A DNA stretch of 64,000 bases from Sweltsa coloradensis (GCA_024449915.1 JAMZAV010000631.1:62001-126000), one strand, 5' to 3'; counted from the first letter of the stretch, positions 34,294 to 47,198 are shown. Notes: generated from the letters alone by a model not told the origin. Program-made: numbers and translations.

Positions 34294-34309
34294 CGTTGCC
34301 ATGGCAACG
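34294..34309. promoter_or_regulatory. Perfect RFX X-box palindrome
   Basis: CGTTGCCATGGCAACG is a perfect 16-bp palindrome containing GTTGCCATGGCAAC, the ideal X-box bound by RFX factors, which in animals regulate ciliary genes. No ciliary exon is recognised next to it. Confidence 0.5.
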
Positions 34310-34656
34310 TTACTTTTGTTATAATGTAATTTCCATCTACACTACTTATCGGATCAAAATAAAATTAACATATTCGTGACCGGACGGACATTCTAAATGA
34401 TTTGGCTATCTCAGATTTTGTCGCCGTTGAGTTTGAAAAAAAAACTTTCGATTAACTTTAATGTAACTTTTTAACTTTTTGAACGATTTTGCCACAAAAC
34501 TAATGGCATTCAATCGAGAACAAAGCTTGCGGATGGTGAAAATTTCAACTCGATCCGAGCCTCCGTTCGAACGTTATCGCGAGACATACAAACAAAAAAA
34601 AAAAAAACAAAAAAAAAAAAAAAGAGTCAAATGGAAACGCTCGCTTCGCTCGCTTA

Positions 34657-36090
34657 ATAAAGGGGCTAAAAACCCCAAAAATTATTTTTTACCACGTGAT
34701 CTATAGCACAATACTACACTAAAATGACCGTTTAAAAATTTGTTTCTTGTAACTGTGATTAAACACGAATTTTTAAATTTTTTTGATCCAGAAATTTGCG
34801 AAAATTGGTGTTTTGGGAAATTTCTTAAATCGGCTTTAGCCTGCTTCTTTTTTGGTCCACATAGATACTAGACCATAGTACCAATCTAAAATGCCCCTTT
34901 ATAACATCGTGTCTTGAAACTGTGCCCAAATATACCCTCAAACACGCAAAAATATGCACTCCAAAATCACACCCATCTTGGTATTCTGCCTATTTTGACC
35001 GAACTACTTGCCCAAATTACAAAACAAAATATAGAGAATTTACAGGAAAGGCTGTAGAGTACGTCAATAATGGCCAATATTTTTTTGGATCAAAATCCTC
35101 CAAGGTCACGGGGCATAAAGATCGTCCCCATGTTATTTCTTATGGGAGATTTTTGCCGATGGGACCTAGCTCGAAAAATGTCATGTTCGACAATTTTTTA
35201 TGAGGTCATGGTGGTCCCAATAATTTTTCTGTTAATTGCTTAATTCAATACTAGTAAGCCTGAATGAAATATATTTTTTGATTTTAGCGGTTAAATACCC
35301 CTTTAACACGATTTCGTGTCCTCCCACCAATTCATTCACTTATACAACCTACTACTGAAATGAATGGACTTCGAATAAGTCCACGTATAGAATTGATTAT
35401 AAATTTTCGTAATTATTGTAAAGTTGTAAGCGAATATTAAAACGATTATTTTGAATACTTATCCAAAATTAATGATACTTTAAATCGTTATTGAAGGAAC
35501 AAAAATGTGTTAATTTTTCAATAATCATTTGATGTTACATTGTTTTTACAGTGACAATTTACAATCCTTGGGGACAATATAGTACAAACTTTTACGAGAA
35601 TTGACTCCTTAGGGCTTAGTCTTAAAAGAATAAATCAACACAATATATGTGAAATTTGAAAACCTTCCTAAAAGTCGTAAAGCTCGTCACGCCGGTTGCA
35701 ACCAGGCTCATTACGATAATCCGCCCACAATTAGGCTTCGAGCGCGATTGTGTTTTGTCTCCCGCGTGTGGTCGTCGCGCCTCCTAAATCACCGCCGCCT
35801 TATTGTCGTCGCGACGCCCGAGACGTCGACGCGATTTATCGGGGGCTGGAATGTGCCACGTGGTGGGGTACACGTGACGGGGTCGCCATATTGGTTTTGT
35901 AATACGTGGGTTAATATAGATTTGATTGTAAGTTATCTACCCAATTATTGGACAGACCGGCCAATCTATTACGAAGTGAAATAATGCTGTCTTATATTAT
36001 AGTTTTTACCATTGAAATTTTACAATGAGAAACGGGAACATAACATTTAAATGGATTAACAACTTATTATTCAAACATCAGTCCACTCAC
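34657..36090. other. Intergenic, with a CpG-rich patch at about 35690-35900
   Basis: The CpG-rich stretch includes GTCGTCGCGACGCCC and two CACGTG/ACACGTG sites, unlike the AT-rich surroundings. It could be a promoter or an inserted repeat. Bases 34700-35330 read like noncoding transposon sequence but have no second copy here. Confidence 0.4.
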
Positions 36091-36096
36091 GCACAT

Positions 36097-36290
36097 GTAA
36101 ATTAACAACAATCCATATAAAAGAAGATCCTAAACAAATTAACCATGGAACATATCTGCCAACACAATTGATGAAAATGAAATAAACTCATGACAAAAAT
36201 AAAATATACAGTAGCACTTGATCACTGTCAGATATGATCCATGGTTATTTTGTTTAGGATCTTCTTTTATATGGATTGTCGTTAATTTTC
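36097..36290. repeat. Foldback hairpin, 62-bp arms
   Basis: The left arm (36097-36158) and right arm (36229-36290) are inverted complements with few mismatches, sharing AAAGAAGATCCTAAAC. The spacer is about 70 bp. It may be a small foldback transposon or a hairpin RNA source. Confidence 0.8.
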
Positions 36291-38490
36291 CTTCGTCAAC
36301 CTTCAGTTTAAAAAAGACTTTTGAATAAAAGTCGAAATATCACAAATAAATATTGATACAGAGCAGTGTTATGTCCAATAAACACTTATTTAAAGAATAA
36401 GTACCTGTTCTACTAGTTTATATTATCTTATGTAAAACACACTTGACCGATGTAGGGTAGGCCTACACATCAGTTTTTCCAGGTGTAGCCCTCTTCAGGT
36501 GACAAAACTAGATGATTAGTGTGTCAGGGTAATTTCTGAAGAGATCCTTTGCAATCGACTTATAACAACTGTAGAAATCTTCGGAAACATTTCAGTCAAA
36601 AACATTTAAAAACACAGCACAACATACAAATTCTAGTAAACATACAATAGCCTCGTTGCAGCTTCATAGCTTATAAACCTATTCGTATAACGATTTTATT
36701 TATCATTGGCACCGTGAAGAACATTAATTTATAATTTATAGTTGAGATTTGAGAACAAGACTATGCATGTCCCTCGTCAAAGGATGGTTAAAAACATTTA
36801 ACTTATAAATACTTGTATTTCAGGGAACACCACCACCCCCGTCGTCTAGTCTCTACTTCAGTGGTTCCACGAAACTTCATTAGAATTTCTAACGGAGACG
36901 TATTTCCGAAAATTCATGTTTCCCCCACATTTAAGAAAAATAGAAAAGTGATAGATTTTAAATATGCATGCCAAGAACAAAGGCGGGGAGCGATTCTTTT
37001 ATAGTGTCTTAGCTTGTGAGTTGTGAAATAATATAAATATAATAATATACACCTGGGCTATACTTTGTCTGCACTTAATATTAAAATGCGCTTAAATTAA
37101 AGTCACACGTGCAAACAATTAGCCACAGAGCGGGAAAAAATAACTGTTCGAAAAAAATAAGAATTTTGATTACGAAAAGTGAATTTCCATATATTTCTGT
37201 CAGGTATAGATATTATAAGTGACGTGCGGTTACTCGAAATCTATCTACCTACATGAGAGTCCAAAAACGACACCCGATTTTTGGGTAGCAAATAATTTTA
37301 GAGGGATGGTGGAGGTGCCGGTCCAGACAGTTTTATTTTATAGTTTGTTTTAAAAATGCTGTTCAATGGACAATAGCAATTGAATTAGGAGAAAATCATA
37401 ACGAAAGATTCTTTACCAGTAAAATTCAATATTCATTTTTGCATGCAGTGTTAATAGCGGCCGTCTTTTTCCTATATCTGACCCGACCCGAAAATCCGAA
37501 GCAGTTTCCGAACCCGACCCGACTGTTAAAATCTCTGCCCACACAGTCCTAGATATAATGATATTTCGTTTCCTTGTTTGGGTAACGACGCTGGTTTAAT
37601 ATATGGTTTAATAAATAGACCATAACTTCTCTAAGTCGGTTCCCACTTTTTTAAAATACCACTGAATTATTTTAGCTATGTACAAAGCTTCTTGCCGGAC
37701 GGAAACCGTTTTCGTGTGATCCCTTCATGTCTCAAGTGTGCACAGAAACCAAGGACGGACTTTGGGAATAATGAGGATGGAAATACCTGGATTAGCAGAG
37801 TTTGACGTTATGTCCACACACGGGTTTACTCTGCTAGCATTCTTGATTGCAAGACGATGGAGTTAATCTGTTTCTTATAGTTTTGAAATCCTAGTCTCGG
37901 GAAGGGACCATGTCCAGAACGTGCCCTCTATGATCCCACAGGATCTCTCTCCGGCACGACGCTTGCTTTATCTTAGGATTACACGGATAATCTCCTCTTT
38001 TAGGACTGGTCAACATATTTCTTTCGATTAACTTTGTAAAAATGATGATTTGGGTTTGTTGACTGATGTACTCGGAGATTTTGGGGGTGGTAAGTTTAAT
38101 TTTATCAATTCTGCCACCAGAATGACAAGGAGTCGATGACGAAGACGAAGACCAAAGTATATAGATATTAGATAATATTGTGGATGAAGCAAAAGAAGAT
38201 CAATAATTTTAACTTTAAGTAATCATTAATTGAAACATATTTGATCATTATTTTAAAAGGAAATGTATAGTACATACAAATATATTGAATAGTGTAAATT
38301 AACTTTTTCACTGTTCTTCAGTGGAAAATTATATAATCTTAATTCTGCAATATTTCGGAATGTTTTACCTTCTTTCGACTGGCAGACATTAGCTAACACT
38401 AACAGTGAAAAGTTCATTTAAACTATTGAAAAAATATTTAATCATTGTCACGGAAAATACAATAATTTCTCTGGTTGGTCATTGTTCACT
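36291..38490. other. Intergenic, no supportable gene
   Basis: AT-rich. It contains one degenerate tRNA-Ala-complement motif at 37307-37321 and a segment at 36455-36500 (CATCAG then TTTTTCCAGGTGTAGCCCTC) recalling 24160. Confidence 0.5.
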
Positions 38491-38496
38491 CGTCGA

Positions 38497-38620
38497 TGGT
38501 GGCGCCCATAGGGTTGGCTTGGTCAGTTTTAAATGTAATGTCCCCCACTGAAAATCAGTTATGTGTCTGAGTGTATGAATAAATATTTATTTTTTAATTT
38601 TTAATTTTTATTCTTATTTC
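38497..38620 (+). repeat. Retrotransposon 3' end, AGACTCTAAAT family
   Basis: GGGTTGGCTTGGTCAG, then GTCCCCCACTGAAAATCAGT and an AATAAATATTTATT tail. It is the complement of the 24001 copy, so opposite orientation. Confidence 0.55.
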
Positions 38621-38704
38621 TTTCGCTATTTTGTACAAATAATATGGGTTCAGTCTAGTCACCAAAATTAGTTAGTTTAGTCATTAATTACTATCAGAAC
38701 TTAT

Positions 38705-38775
38705 AATAAATAAATAAATAAATTTAAATTTTATTTAGAGTCTGCCCACTCAGTTATATAACTGATTATGAATAC
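38705..38775 (-). repeat. Retrotransposon 3'-end fragment, AGACTCTAAAT family
   Basis: AATAAATAAATAAATTT then TTTAGAGTCTGCCCACTCAG and TTATATAACTGATT on the plus strand, so the 3' end faces left. Confidence 0.55.
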
Positions 38776-41110
38776 AAGGATTTTAAGCATAAGCTCTGCT
38801 TTGAGGACTTTTTTGTGCAATGTTCTGTAGTTCACATAAAAATTGTTTATGTTGTAGCTTGTCTGTCTGTATATGAGTTTTACGCTGTAAACGGTGGAAG
38901 ATTCACCTCAATGAACTCAGTTTTACAGTAGCATAGGTAGGGTAAACAATAGATCACAGTCACTTTGAAAAAGTTATTTTCTCTTTTATACTTAATAAAA
39001 ATGCCGAGCAGCACTCTGCATTCAATTTTACGGATACATGAATATTACAAATACCTACACATGCCAACAAAGCTAAATTTGTTAAATTTAAATAAAAAAC
39101 TCTTACTCAGTTTACTCAGTTATATTTTGTTCACGTAGAAAATGAGGGTGCAACAACAAAAACATGACGTTTGAAAGAGAATACAATTTGTGCTTCGTAT
39201 TTAGTAATAGTAGATTGTTTCATATTTCTGCATATTGCTAACTCGATTTCCTTTGATGTTACTGCGCTGTGCAGCTCAAAGGGATGCTGTATTCCGGATA
39301 ATGGAGACAAGTATGCATGTGTTGATGCATAAAATCACTCCAAATGAGATGGAAATTCTGCCGCTCAAAAGCGGGGGGTGGGTGGGGGTGGATCGTAGGT
39401 AATGAGACGAAATGACGATTCCAAGCTTCACAAATTACGAGTCATAACTTGGAAGACAAAAGCCGCGTTCCTCTGTCATCTGTTTAGGAGATGGAGTGGA
39501 AATTCAAACCGTTATTATAATCGATTTTATAAAACAACCCTCTACTAAGTCCTTGTAATAGAGACGAAAAAATACCAACCCTTGAAGTTTAAAGAGGAAC
39601 AGACAATAAATCAATTTTTTATCCGACGAATTATGGTTCTGCAAAAATGTGCTTTCAGCTCCCAGTTAAGTTAACTACGGAATGCAAAGTCAGCATAGTG
39701 CGTTACGCTAGCAGACTTCAACCAGGGAAGGATAAAATATTCTAATCTAGGAACACATTTGCAATTTTATTGAAGGGGTTGCTTCCAATTTCTTGTTTTT
39801 TAGAGGCTGCTTTAACTTGGTTGCATTGGTGGTTACTTTATGTGTGTTTGGCGGTGGCTGGAGGGAGAAGGGGGGGATTTAAAATGTCAAACCAACTTAA
39901 AACGTTATCCCATGAATTCCGATCTAACTCGTATTATATCTAACTAAAACTCTAATTGTTACGTGCATAGATAAAAAAATAACCGGTAATGTTTCTGTAT
40001 TGTTAATTAGTACTTACCATAATTAGGTGGTCTTGAGTTATATTCCTATTAAGGACTTCAATAAGGTTCTTAAAGTCTTTCATTAAAGACTTAAGCTGAT
40101 TGGCTGTTGGGTCTTATCCCTCCATATTTTTTAATAAGATTAAGTGGCATAACCAGAAATATTTCATTTTAATATTGACAAACACAACACTTAATCACGT
40201 TGTCTTAATTGAATACGGTATCAAGTTAATTAAATATGTCGGTGACAAAACTACGATGATAATAATACATAAATTAAAATGTATACTAAAATTAACTTTA
40301 GAAGTACGATAATTTTAAAGTGGTTCCATATTTCATTTCTAACTATTACTAAGAATTTACAATCAAACTGTTACATAAATCAAAAGAAGACATGGTTGCA
40401 ATGTTAATACGAATGCATTCTCTATGAAAGATATTTATAGATAAAAGAGTTAGGAAATGGGGATGCTGCCAGCCATTTATATTATTCGCCTATACGTTTC
40501 CCTTCTAGATTACGACATTTCGAATACACGAAAGCTGATTGGCTGTTGGGTCTTATCCCGCCAAGAGTTAGATAAAACCCCAGCTCATTTCTCGCTGTCT
40601 TTTAAATAAAAACATTACACAAAGAACATTTCTTTTGTATAAACGAGAAGATGAAAGAATTGATAAAATGAATTCCCGATTGAGAAATAAATAATAAATG
40701 AAAGTGAGTGAATTCTCTGGGGGGTCGTAAAGTTGCACGAGGAGTCGGGTAGATAGCGCGGGGGTGTTTACAAGCGAGTCGTTGGTCACTGCTGGTCAAT
40801 AGATCACGTCGTATTTACCTCCCTAATCTGTCTCTTATCCCCGAAGAGAAATACGTCTTGGCGAGTGTAGTGGATACGTTGGGACCATACATCACGACAT
40901 TCCGATTATCGTTGAGGTAAAACAATTCGTTTCGACTGTTGTAGAAGAAAAGTGGTCTTGCTATGGACAATAAATTGTTGTTTTTTGTGGGAGGAATTAT
41001 CATTGGAATAATTTGGTGGTGGGCGTTAATAAATAGCTGTGCTGTTTCTGTTGTTGGTTTATGTATGACACAGCTAAAAAATTACACAAATACATAAATG
41101 TTGTATAAAA
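38776..41110. other. Intergenic, no supportable gene
   Basis: A G-rich tract at 39370-39390 and a 32-bp direct repeat at 40092 and 40532 carrying a reverse CCAAT box. Frames are short and featureless. Confidence 0.5.
40092..40563 (+). repeat. 32-bp direct repeat pair
   Basis: AAGCTGATTGGCTGTTGGGT followed by CTTATCCC and one mismatch occurs at 40092-40123 and 40532-40563. Each has ATTGG, the reverse CCAAT box. The second is followed by GATAAAAC about 10 bp on. Confidence 0.7.
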
Positions 41111-41117
41111 GATTGGT

Positions 41118-41205
41118 TGGCGTCAACAGGGTCCACTTTAAAATTAAAGTTTCCCACTGAAAATGTTGTGATTGAGTGAGTAGACTCTAAATAATATGAT
41201 TTAGA
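41118..41205 (+). repeat. Retrotransposon 3'-end fragment, AGACTCTAAAT family
   Basis: GGTTGGCGTCAACAGGGTCC, then TTTCCCACTGAAAAT and GAGTGAGTAGACTCTAAATA. Confidence 0.5.
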
Positions 41206-44200
41206 AAACAAATATTTACGCATGACATTTAAATTTTATCACCGGTTAGCTTCAATAAAATAGTACGTGAGCAACAATAATTTTATTTCTGATTCTCATC
41301 TTATTGAAAGCTGCAATTTTGAAGCCAAGTAAATATGAAGTAACTACAACGTTCGTATTAATTAGTCTCTTTTAGGCCTAATCGAGATTCAGTATTTTAT
41401 GGAACCCGAGGACATTGTCGGTGTAATCACATAACAAACGTGCATAAAATAAGATATGGGTGGTGTACCTTTGAAAAACCATTAGTTTTGTTTTTGTTTG
41501 CTATTTTATAAAACATTTGTATATTGATGTCCTCATATTAATTTACCCTACAGTTCTTGGGCTGATTAACCGAGTAGGACAAAATTAACTGAACAACATC
41601 AGGAAAATGGTCTGGAAATAAGTATATATTTATTGCCGAAATAATTGAAATAGTAAACACGTTGCTAGCTCGCTAGGTCACCTGATAAAAATACACTCAC
41701 GTTTCATAAGAACAAAGAGTGATTCATTGTTGTGTGTGAAATTCAAAGAATTCGGTTATTTCAAAAGTAAATTGAATTTATCACACACTATTTTGATTCA
41801 GTTCCTCACTACATTCTAAATTCTAACTAAACACATTCTTGCATCTCTAAAAAGTACTTCTTGATAGATTCATAGATATTTAAATCTTGTTAATCCCTCC
41901 ATGTTCTGGCGTAGATCCAGACCCCGATAGAGCAAAGCGCTAGCTAGACATAATTCCCCCCCCCCCCCCCCCCTCTATGCAATACGGTGGCGATAAGTGT
42001 TCAAATGAGGTCCCTAATTGACTGATAAGGTTGCACCACTCATCACTCAACCGCGGGTTAATCAGGAGAGAGGAATAGTCATTAATAATCAGCACTGCCT
42101 TCTCTTAATTTCCTGTCTAGGAGATGGTTAAGAAAACCAAACCAGAAACTTGACAAAACAATTAATATACGTCAAGTTTGTAAGAGACACAAATAAACTG
42201 TCTACTATCTGCGTTTTATTTCATAAACATTTGTTATTTTGACATGAAAAGATACTTAATATTCTGCAGTCTTTTGAGTTTATTTTGTTTATTTTATTAT
42301 TAGTTTAAGTTCGGGACTTTCGTTTGAGCGAAGTCGTAACTGTCACAGACAAAAATCATGACATTTGTGCACGAAAACGTGGGACATTTCCCCACTAATT
42401 CAAATCTTTTTGTAATCATATAGAACTAATTAAAAAGCCACCACATATTGCAAAAATATTCCGCAAAAAGAACCAAGAACGGGTGGCTACTGTGAAAATT
42501 AGTTTACTCAATTGGGATATATAAACAAAACTTGACATTTTTACATCTTGGTAAGTGATTTAGAAACTGCTTCTAAACCAAACCTCATACGAAGGGATAC
42601 AACTTTAGTGTATAATAATCTGGCCATGCCCATATATGCACGCTTTCTTTCATTGGTCAAACTAAACTCTGAAATATTGTGCATACGTTTATTCAGTATC
42701 GTTGGCAATTTTTCTTTTAACAGAATTTCAAAAAAAACTGTACATCGAGCAGACCCCAAATTGTATTTTAAGAAAATTGATATCTCCCCTATAAAATCCA
42801 TATTGATCTAATATAATAATAAGTCATATGATACGAAGCTAGATTTCCAACTAAACCATTTTGTGCTGCCAACAAAAGATAATACCGTAATCTCCATTTC
42901 AGAGTTTCAATTGTATCTTGAGTGTGCATGCTATCCTTTATAATCCTGCTCTAAATTGACCATCTCAGCTTTCATTCAATAACTCCCCACCCAGCGCCCC
43001 CTGCATCTCCCGGGGCTGTTTTCTCGCAACCACACAAGCCACAATAAATATGTAAATTCCCACCCCTCACCCTCAAGACTAACATATTGGGGATGATCTT
43101 TCTTTCCATCAAGTGGTCAAGATTTCACGCATTACCTCCATTGTTAGAATGAAACGTAGTCGATTTCCTCCCGAGTGGTTGGTCCTACACCCCTAAAAAC
43201 GTGACAATCTTCGTCTTTTCTTTGAAGGGGATATTGAAACGAAGCTAATGACGGATTGTTGAGTATCAATTCGCCCGAAGACATTGTTTAGATGTTGGAC
43301 AACCGTCCGGAACAATGCGAACACTCGAGTAAGCCACTGACCACTTGTACCACGTTGTAAGATGACCAATTGACCACACAATGGAACTAACTCAAAGGCT
43401 TTAAGCCCCCGAGCTCCGGAATAATGACCGACGTCTTTGTTACAGATTCCAACACTCAAGACTAAGCCTTAGGCACAGACGCGTAGAAATATATCCAGTC
43501 GAGTTTCTTAGTTTGTGGATTTGTTCCTTCTGGCTCAGTGAAATCTAGGGATGTTCGTAAATAATTGCATTGTTTGAAGGGTTGGATGTAGTGCGGATTA
43601 TACATGATTCGTTGGGTATAACGGACACGACGTAAACCATGCGGAAGAAGACGCGTCGGCTGGTAAAACCAGCGTTACGGGTCGAATAAAACGAAATGGA
43701 CTAATGAGCAACGTCTTATTGTTGCGAGTACATCTCTAACGTATGACTTCCGAGGAATGCAACGCTGGGTGCTTGCTGGAAGTTCGGTGGGGTAGAACGG
43801 GTTGAGGTGGTGGTTCCATCGCGACGCCTAGCGTCGGTGTCGGCGTCGCGACGTCTCAATAGAGGGGTGGAAAGTGCAACAGTGTGAAGGGTTGACGCAT
43901 TGACTTACACCGACGTCTTTCTCCCACACCCCTAATACTCCAGCTCTTCCCCTACCCCATTCTTACAGCGTACTGTATATTCACGACGTCAACAAAGACC
44001 AGTTTTAAATTGAAACTTATTATAACATTTTACTAGATTAGGGGATAATTATTAAATACTTAATGTATCTTTAACGAATATTTAAATTTGTACGTTTTTT
44101 TGTAAGATCTCATGTTTCAATCTCAGTTAAAATAGATTTCTTTTCTAAACTTCATACAATAATTTAATTTTAAATGTATAAACGGTGTTAAACAAAATGT

Positions 44201-45860
44201 TTTAAAAAGAGTACCACCGGAGATTAGTACTTCACAAATTAGGGGTAACTATTAATATTGTTGTTTGCATTAATTTAAATGTTTGTACCACTGAGGAACA
44301 TTAGTTTTAGATTCATTAAATAAAATAGTATCACCCCCCCCCCTACCCCCACCCCCCACACCCACCCACCCCACCCCCGGCGCCTTTGTCAACGTAGATG
44401 CGTCGTCCTATGAACTCTTAACATTTTATCTGCAATTATCTCAAAACATTTTCAGTTCAAAATTATAGTACGAAGTACGAACCAGGCTTGTCAGTTTCCA
44501 AATTAATATTCTATTATGAATGATATCATCACATCCTGGAACATGCTGTGTTTTAATCGTCTCGCTAACTGTTACCTTCTTTAGTTAAATTTCATGGAAG
44601 ATAAGCCAAAGAGTTAAACCGTATCATCCATAGAACATACAGTACTAAAAGTAAATTATCATTTCGCCAAGTTTCTCCCCAAGACTTCCTATAGTGGCAA
44701 CGCAAACGCATACATGCCCCCCCCCCCTACAAGACCCCCCCCGAGGAAGTTCACTCGAAGTAGCAGCTTCGCGCCCGGTGAAAAACAATGGCGCACACGG
44801 CATTAAGCCCAAAGTGTGTGATAACTTGATACGTTGGTTTACGAAGTTCTTCGCATCCTGACTAGATCTTAAGACGGACTAGCTGACTAGGAACCAGGAA
44901 GTCAGACTTGATTAATGGTTCGGAAGATCAGTTTATCAGCATTATGTAGATCAAAAGCCACTGCACACGGGATCAACAAAACTGTTTTGACAATGAAGAG
45001 AGTAGATAGAGAATAGTTCATAATATCACACTCTGAAATGTTGAGATAATTAATTCTGTCTTATTCTATTATTGTGTATTTACACAAAATAGAATTTACA
45101 TTCCAGAAAACACTGGATATTATAGGATTTAAATGATGAAGACAAACATTGAAAGAATGCCACTGTCAATTTCGAGTGTATGCTGAATTAAATTGCCGTT
45201 GAACGACGGCTGCTGGAAACAAAATAAGAGTCTTCCATAAAGTGTATTTCTTTATCAATCAAAATTTTCATATACACACGGAATAATAATAAATGAGAAA
45301 TCATTTTTAATATAATTATTTAACAATATTATGAAGTATGTTATCAGAAGTGATTACAAACATCTTTGGCACTTGGCACATCTTGAAAATCCCTCGCACC
45401 CCTCTCGATTGAGTTGCTAATCGTTGTTTTACTCTGCAGCACGCGTATGCTTCACTTGTTATCAAATAACTAGGCTCTCATTACTAAGAACACCCAAGAA
45501 GCAGCTGTTGACATGTACGGGTTATACACGTGTTCTATCGATTGAATCAACTCATTTCTCTTAGTGGATATTTTTAAGCCACCCCTCCCCCCCCCCCCCC
45601 CCCCCCCCGTTTGGGACCACTGTGTTAGAGCCTATAAATTCCGTTGAAATAAAATTATTTGCAATCACAATCGATTTGAAAAATAATCAAATACATAAGT
45701 AAATAAAACTCAAAACGATTCAATGATCGTCTTTAAATTAAAAAATATAATATAATTCCGTAGTAAACCTGCCTATGGACCACTTTTTCCTCTCAAATGA
45801 CTGATTATTTGTTTTTAAGGATGAGGATAATAGTTGAAAGCATGGTGCCACCTTTAGTCT
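41206..45860. other. Intergenic, with homopolymer runs and a CpG-rich palindrome
   Basis: C runs at 41956-41973 and 45587-45608, and a C-rich tract at 44330-44380. A CpG-rich patch at about 43780-43900 has the inverted repeat TCGCGACGCC/GGCGTCGCGA (43819-43828, 43842-43851). An 88-codon minus frame at 43193-43459 has no recognisable domain. Confidence 0.5.
45587..45608 (+). repeat. Poly-C run (22 C)
   Basis: Uninterrupted C homopolymer. Confidence 0.9.
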
Positions 45861-45870
45861 CTTATCTGTG

Positions 45871-46050
45871 ATGGTACGTTTGTGCCTCTTGTTTGGTACC
45901 AAAAAAAAAAAACATTTTTGGTTTTCTTCAAATACTTTAATCGTTGGGTGACTAGTGTAGTCACCCAACGCTTTAATGGTACGTTTGTGCCTCTTATTTG
46001 TCCCCCCCCCCCCAAAAAAAAAAAAATGGTTTTCTTCAAATGTCTTCATT
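45871..46050 (+). repeat. 105-bp tandem duplication around a 29-bp palindrome
   Basis: ATGGTACGTTTGTGCCTCTT starts at 45871 and again at 45976, each followed by a homopolymer region and GGTTTTCTTCAAAT. Between them lies a perfect palindrome with 13-bp arms CGTTGGGTGACTA around GTG (45942-45970). Confidence 0.8.
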
Positions 46051-46061
46051 TATTTCTCGAC

Positions 46062-46165
46062 TTGGTTATTCGTGAAACACTACCGTAGGTGGAATAGTTA
46101 ATATTTAATACAATTCAGGTCCCAGTCGGGTTAGATTTTGTAATTTCAGAATTGTATTAAATATC
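46062..46165 (-). mobile_element. tRNA-derived SINE family I, tail copy
   Basis: GTGAAACACTACCGTAGGTG and TTGTAATTTCAGAATT match the body of the SINE at 10762. The inner part folds back on ATTTAATACAATTC. Confidence 0.5.
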
Positions 46166-46727
46166 CTCATTTATGTAGTTTAAAAAAACTCCCCTATCTG
46201 AATAAGCGTATCCTATCATTTATAATGCATTTACATGCAACAATTTAATTTGTTAAAAACACTTTCTTTGTCCCAAAAAAAAGTCATGTGGATGCATATA
46301 ATTGCAGCCACACGCACATCACATGCGACCGGGACAAGTTGATGACAGCACGTTGATCATACACACTGATTAACCTGCATTGACTAACTTTTCTGTTGTA
46401 GAACCACGGACTGCGTTGTTTCGGTTGCTAATCACGGCTACCCCCCCCTCCCACCCCCTCCTCGCCGTCGCGCAGTCATTTGTTACCGTCACAGTGATTG
46501 ATGACGTCACACACTCATTTGTTACCCGACAGAGATGATATCGACGTCCGCCTCCACAGCGGCTGATATGATTGTTGTCAGTCTGGCTGCCTCGAGTGTC
46601 AAATATGTCCCAGCCATACACAGAAGTGACGCTGTGGTGCTACTGGAGTCAATTAATTCGATTTGGATATTCTAGAGGTGGTTTAGTGCGTTTTCTCAAA
46701 AACAAATCAAAACAAACTAGTACTGTT

Positions 46728-46850
46728 TCTCGATTTGGTTGCTCGGGAAACACTCACGTACCTGGAATTGTTGATAGTTTATACAATGCAGAAATTTAAA
46801 AATCCATCCCGACCGGGTTCGAACCCGGATAATGTGGGAATGTATATTGT
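46728..46850 (-). mobile_element. tRNA-derived SINE family I copy
   Basis: CTCGGGAAACACTCACGTAC, GCAGAAATTTAAAAATCC and ATCCCGACCGGGTTCGAACC. The last is a B-box on the minus strand next to the SINE body, as in the copy at 10762. Confidence 0.6.
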
Positions 46851-46983
46851 TATTTTATTATGAACGTTTGCTTTTGCGTCAAATTCAGAAGGTTTAGGGT
46901 TTGCAATAATAACAGTTTGAGTTGAGGTTTTCAATTATTGATCAAGCACATGGGTATAACTACTTGACCAACAGATTGTCGAA

Positions 46984-47198
46984 TAAGAACACAAACAAAA
47001 TTTGATTAAGCATTTGGTGGAGGTGCCGGGTATAGGTAGGAACACAAACAAAGTATTATTAAGCATTTGGTAGAGGTGCCGGGTACAGGTAAAGGTAGGA
47101 ACACAAAAAATATTAAGCATTTGGTGGAGGTGCCGGGTACAGGTAGGAACATAAACAAAATTTTATTCAGCATTTTTGGAGGTGCCGGGTACAGATAT
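46984..47198 (+). repeat. 53-bp minisatellite containing a tRNA-Ala-complement motif
   Basis: Units start at 47008, 47061, 47115 and 47168 (periods 53, 54, 53) with a partial unit before. Each has AGCATTTGGTGGAGGTGCCG then GGTACAGG and AGGAACACAAACAAA. Unit 2 has one base change, and the last loses bases in TGGTGG. Confidence 0.85.

Larger units (their letters stand above)
33991..34656. mobile_element. Possible MITE-like element sharing the ACTAGGAAA terminus
   Basis: It begins ACTAGGAAACGCTCAGTTGG followed by CGCGTTGTTAAGCGAGC, the same layout as the family X start. It ends with an A-rich stretch and AACGCTCGCTTCGCTCGC. The interior is unlike the other families and contains the X-box and CTCF-like motifs, so one or both ends may be coincidental. 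Confidence 0.35.

Noticed and set aside
35649..35984. A 111-residue Arg-rich protein
   Set aside because: The frame is open because of a CpG-rich, stop-poor patch; the composition follows the DNA, with no domain.
46984..47198. A CRISPR array
   Set aside because: The repeated part and spacing part are both conserved between units, there are no cas genes and the genome is animal; it is a minisatellite.
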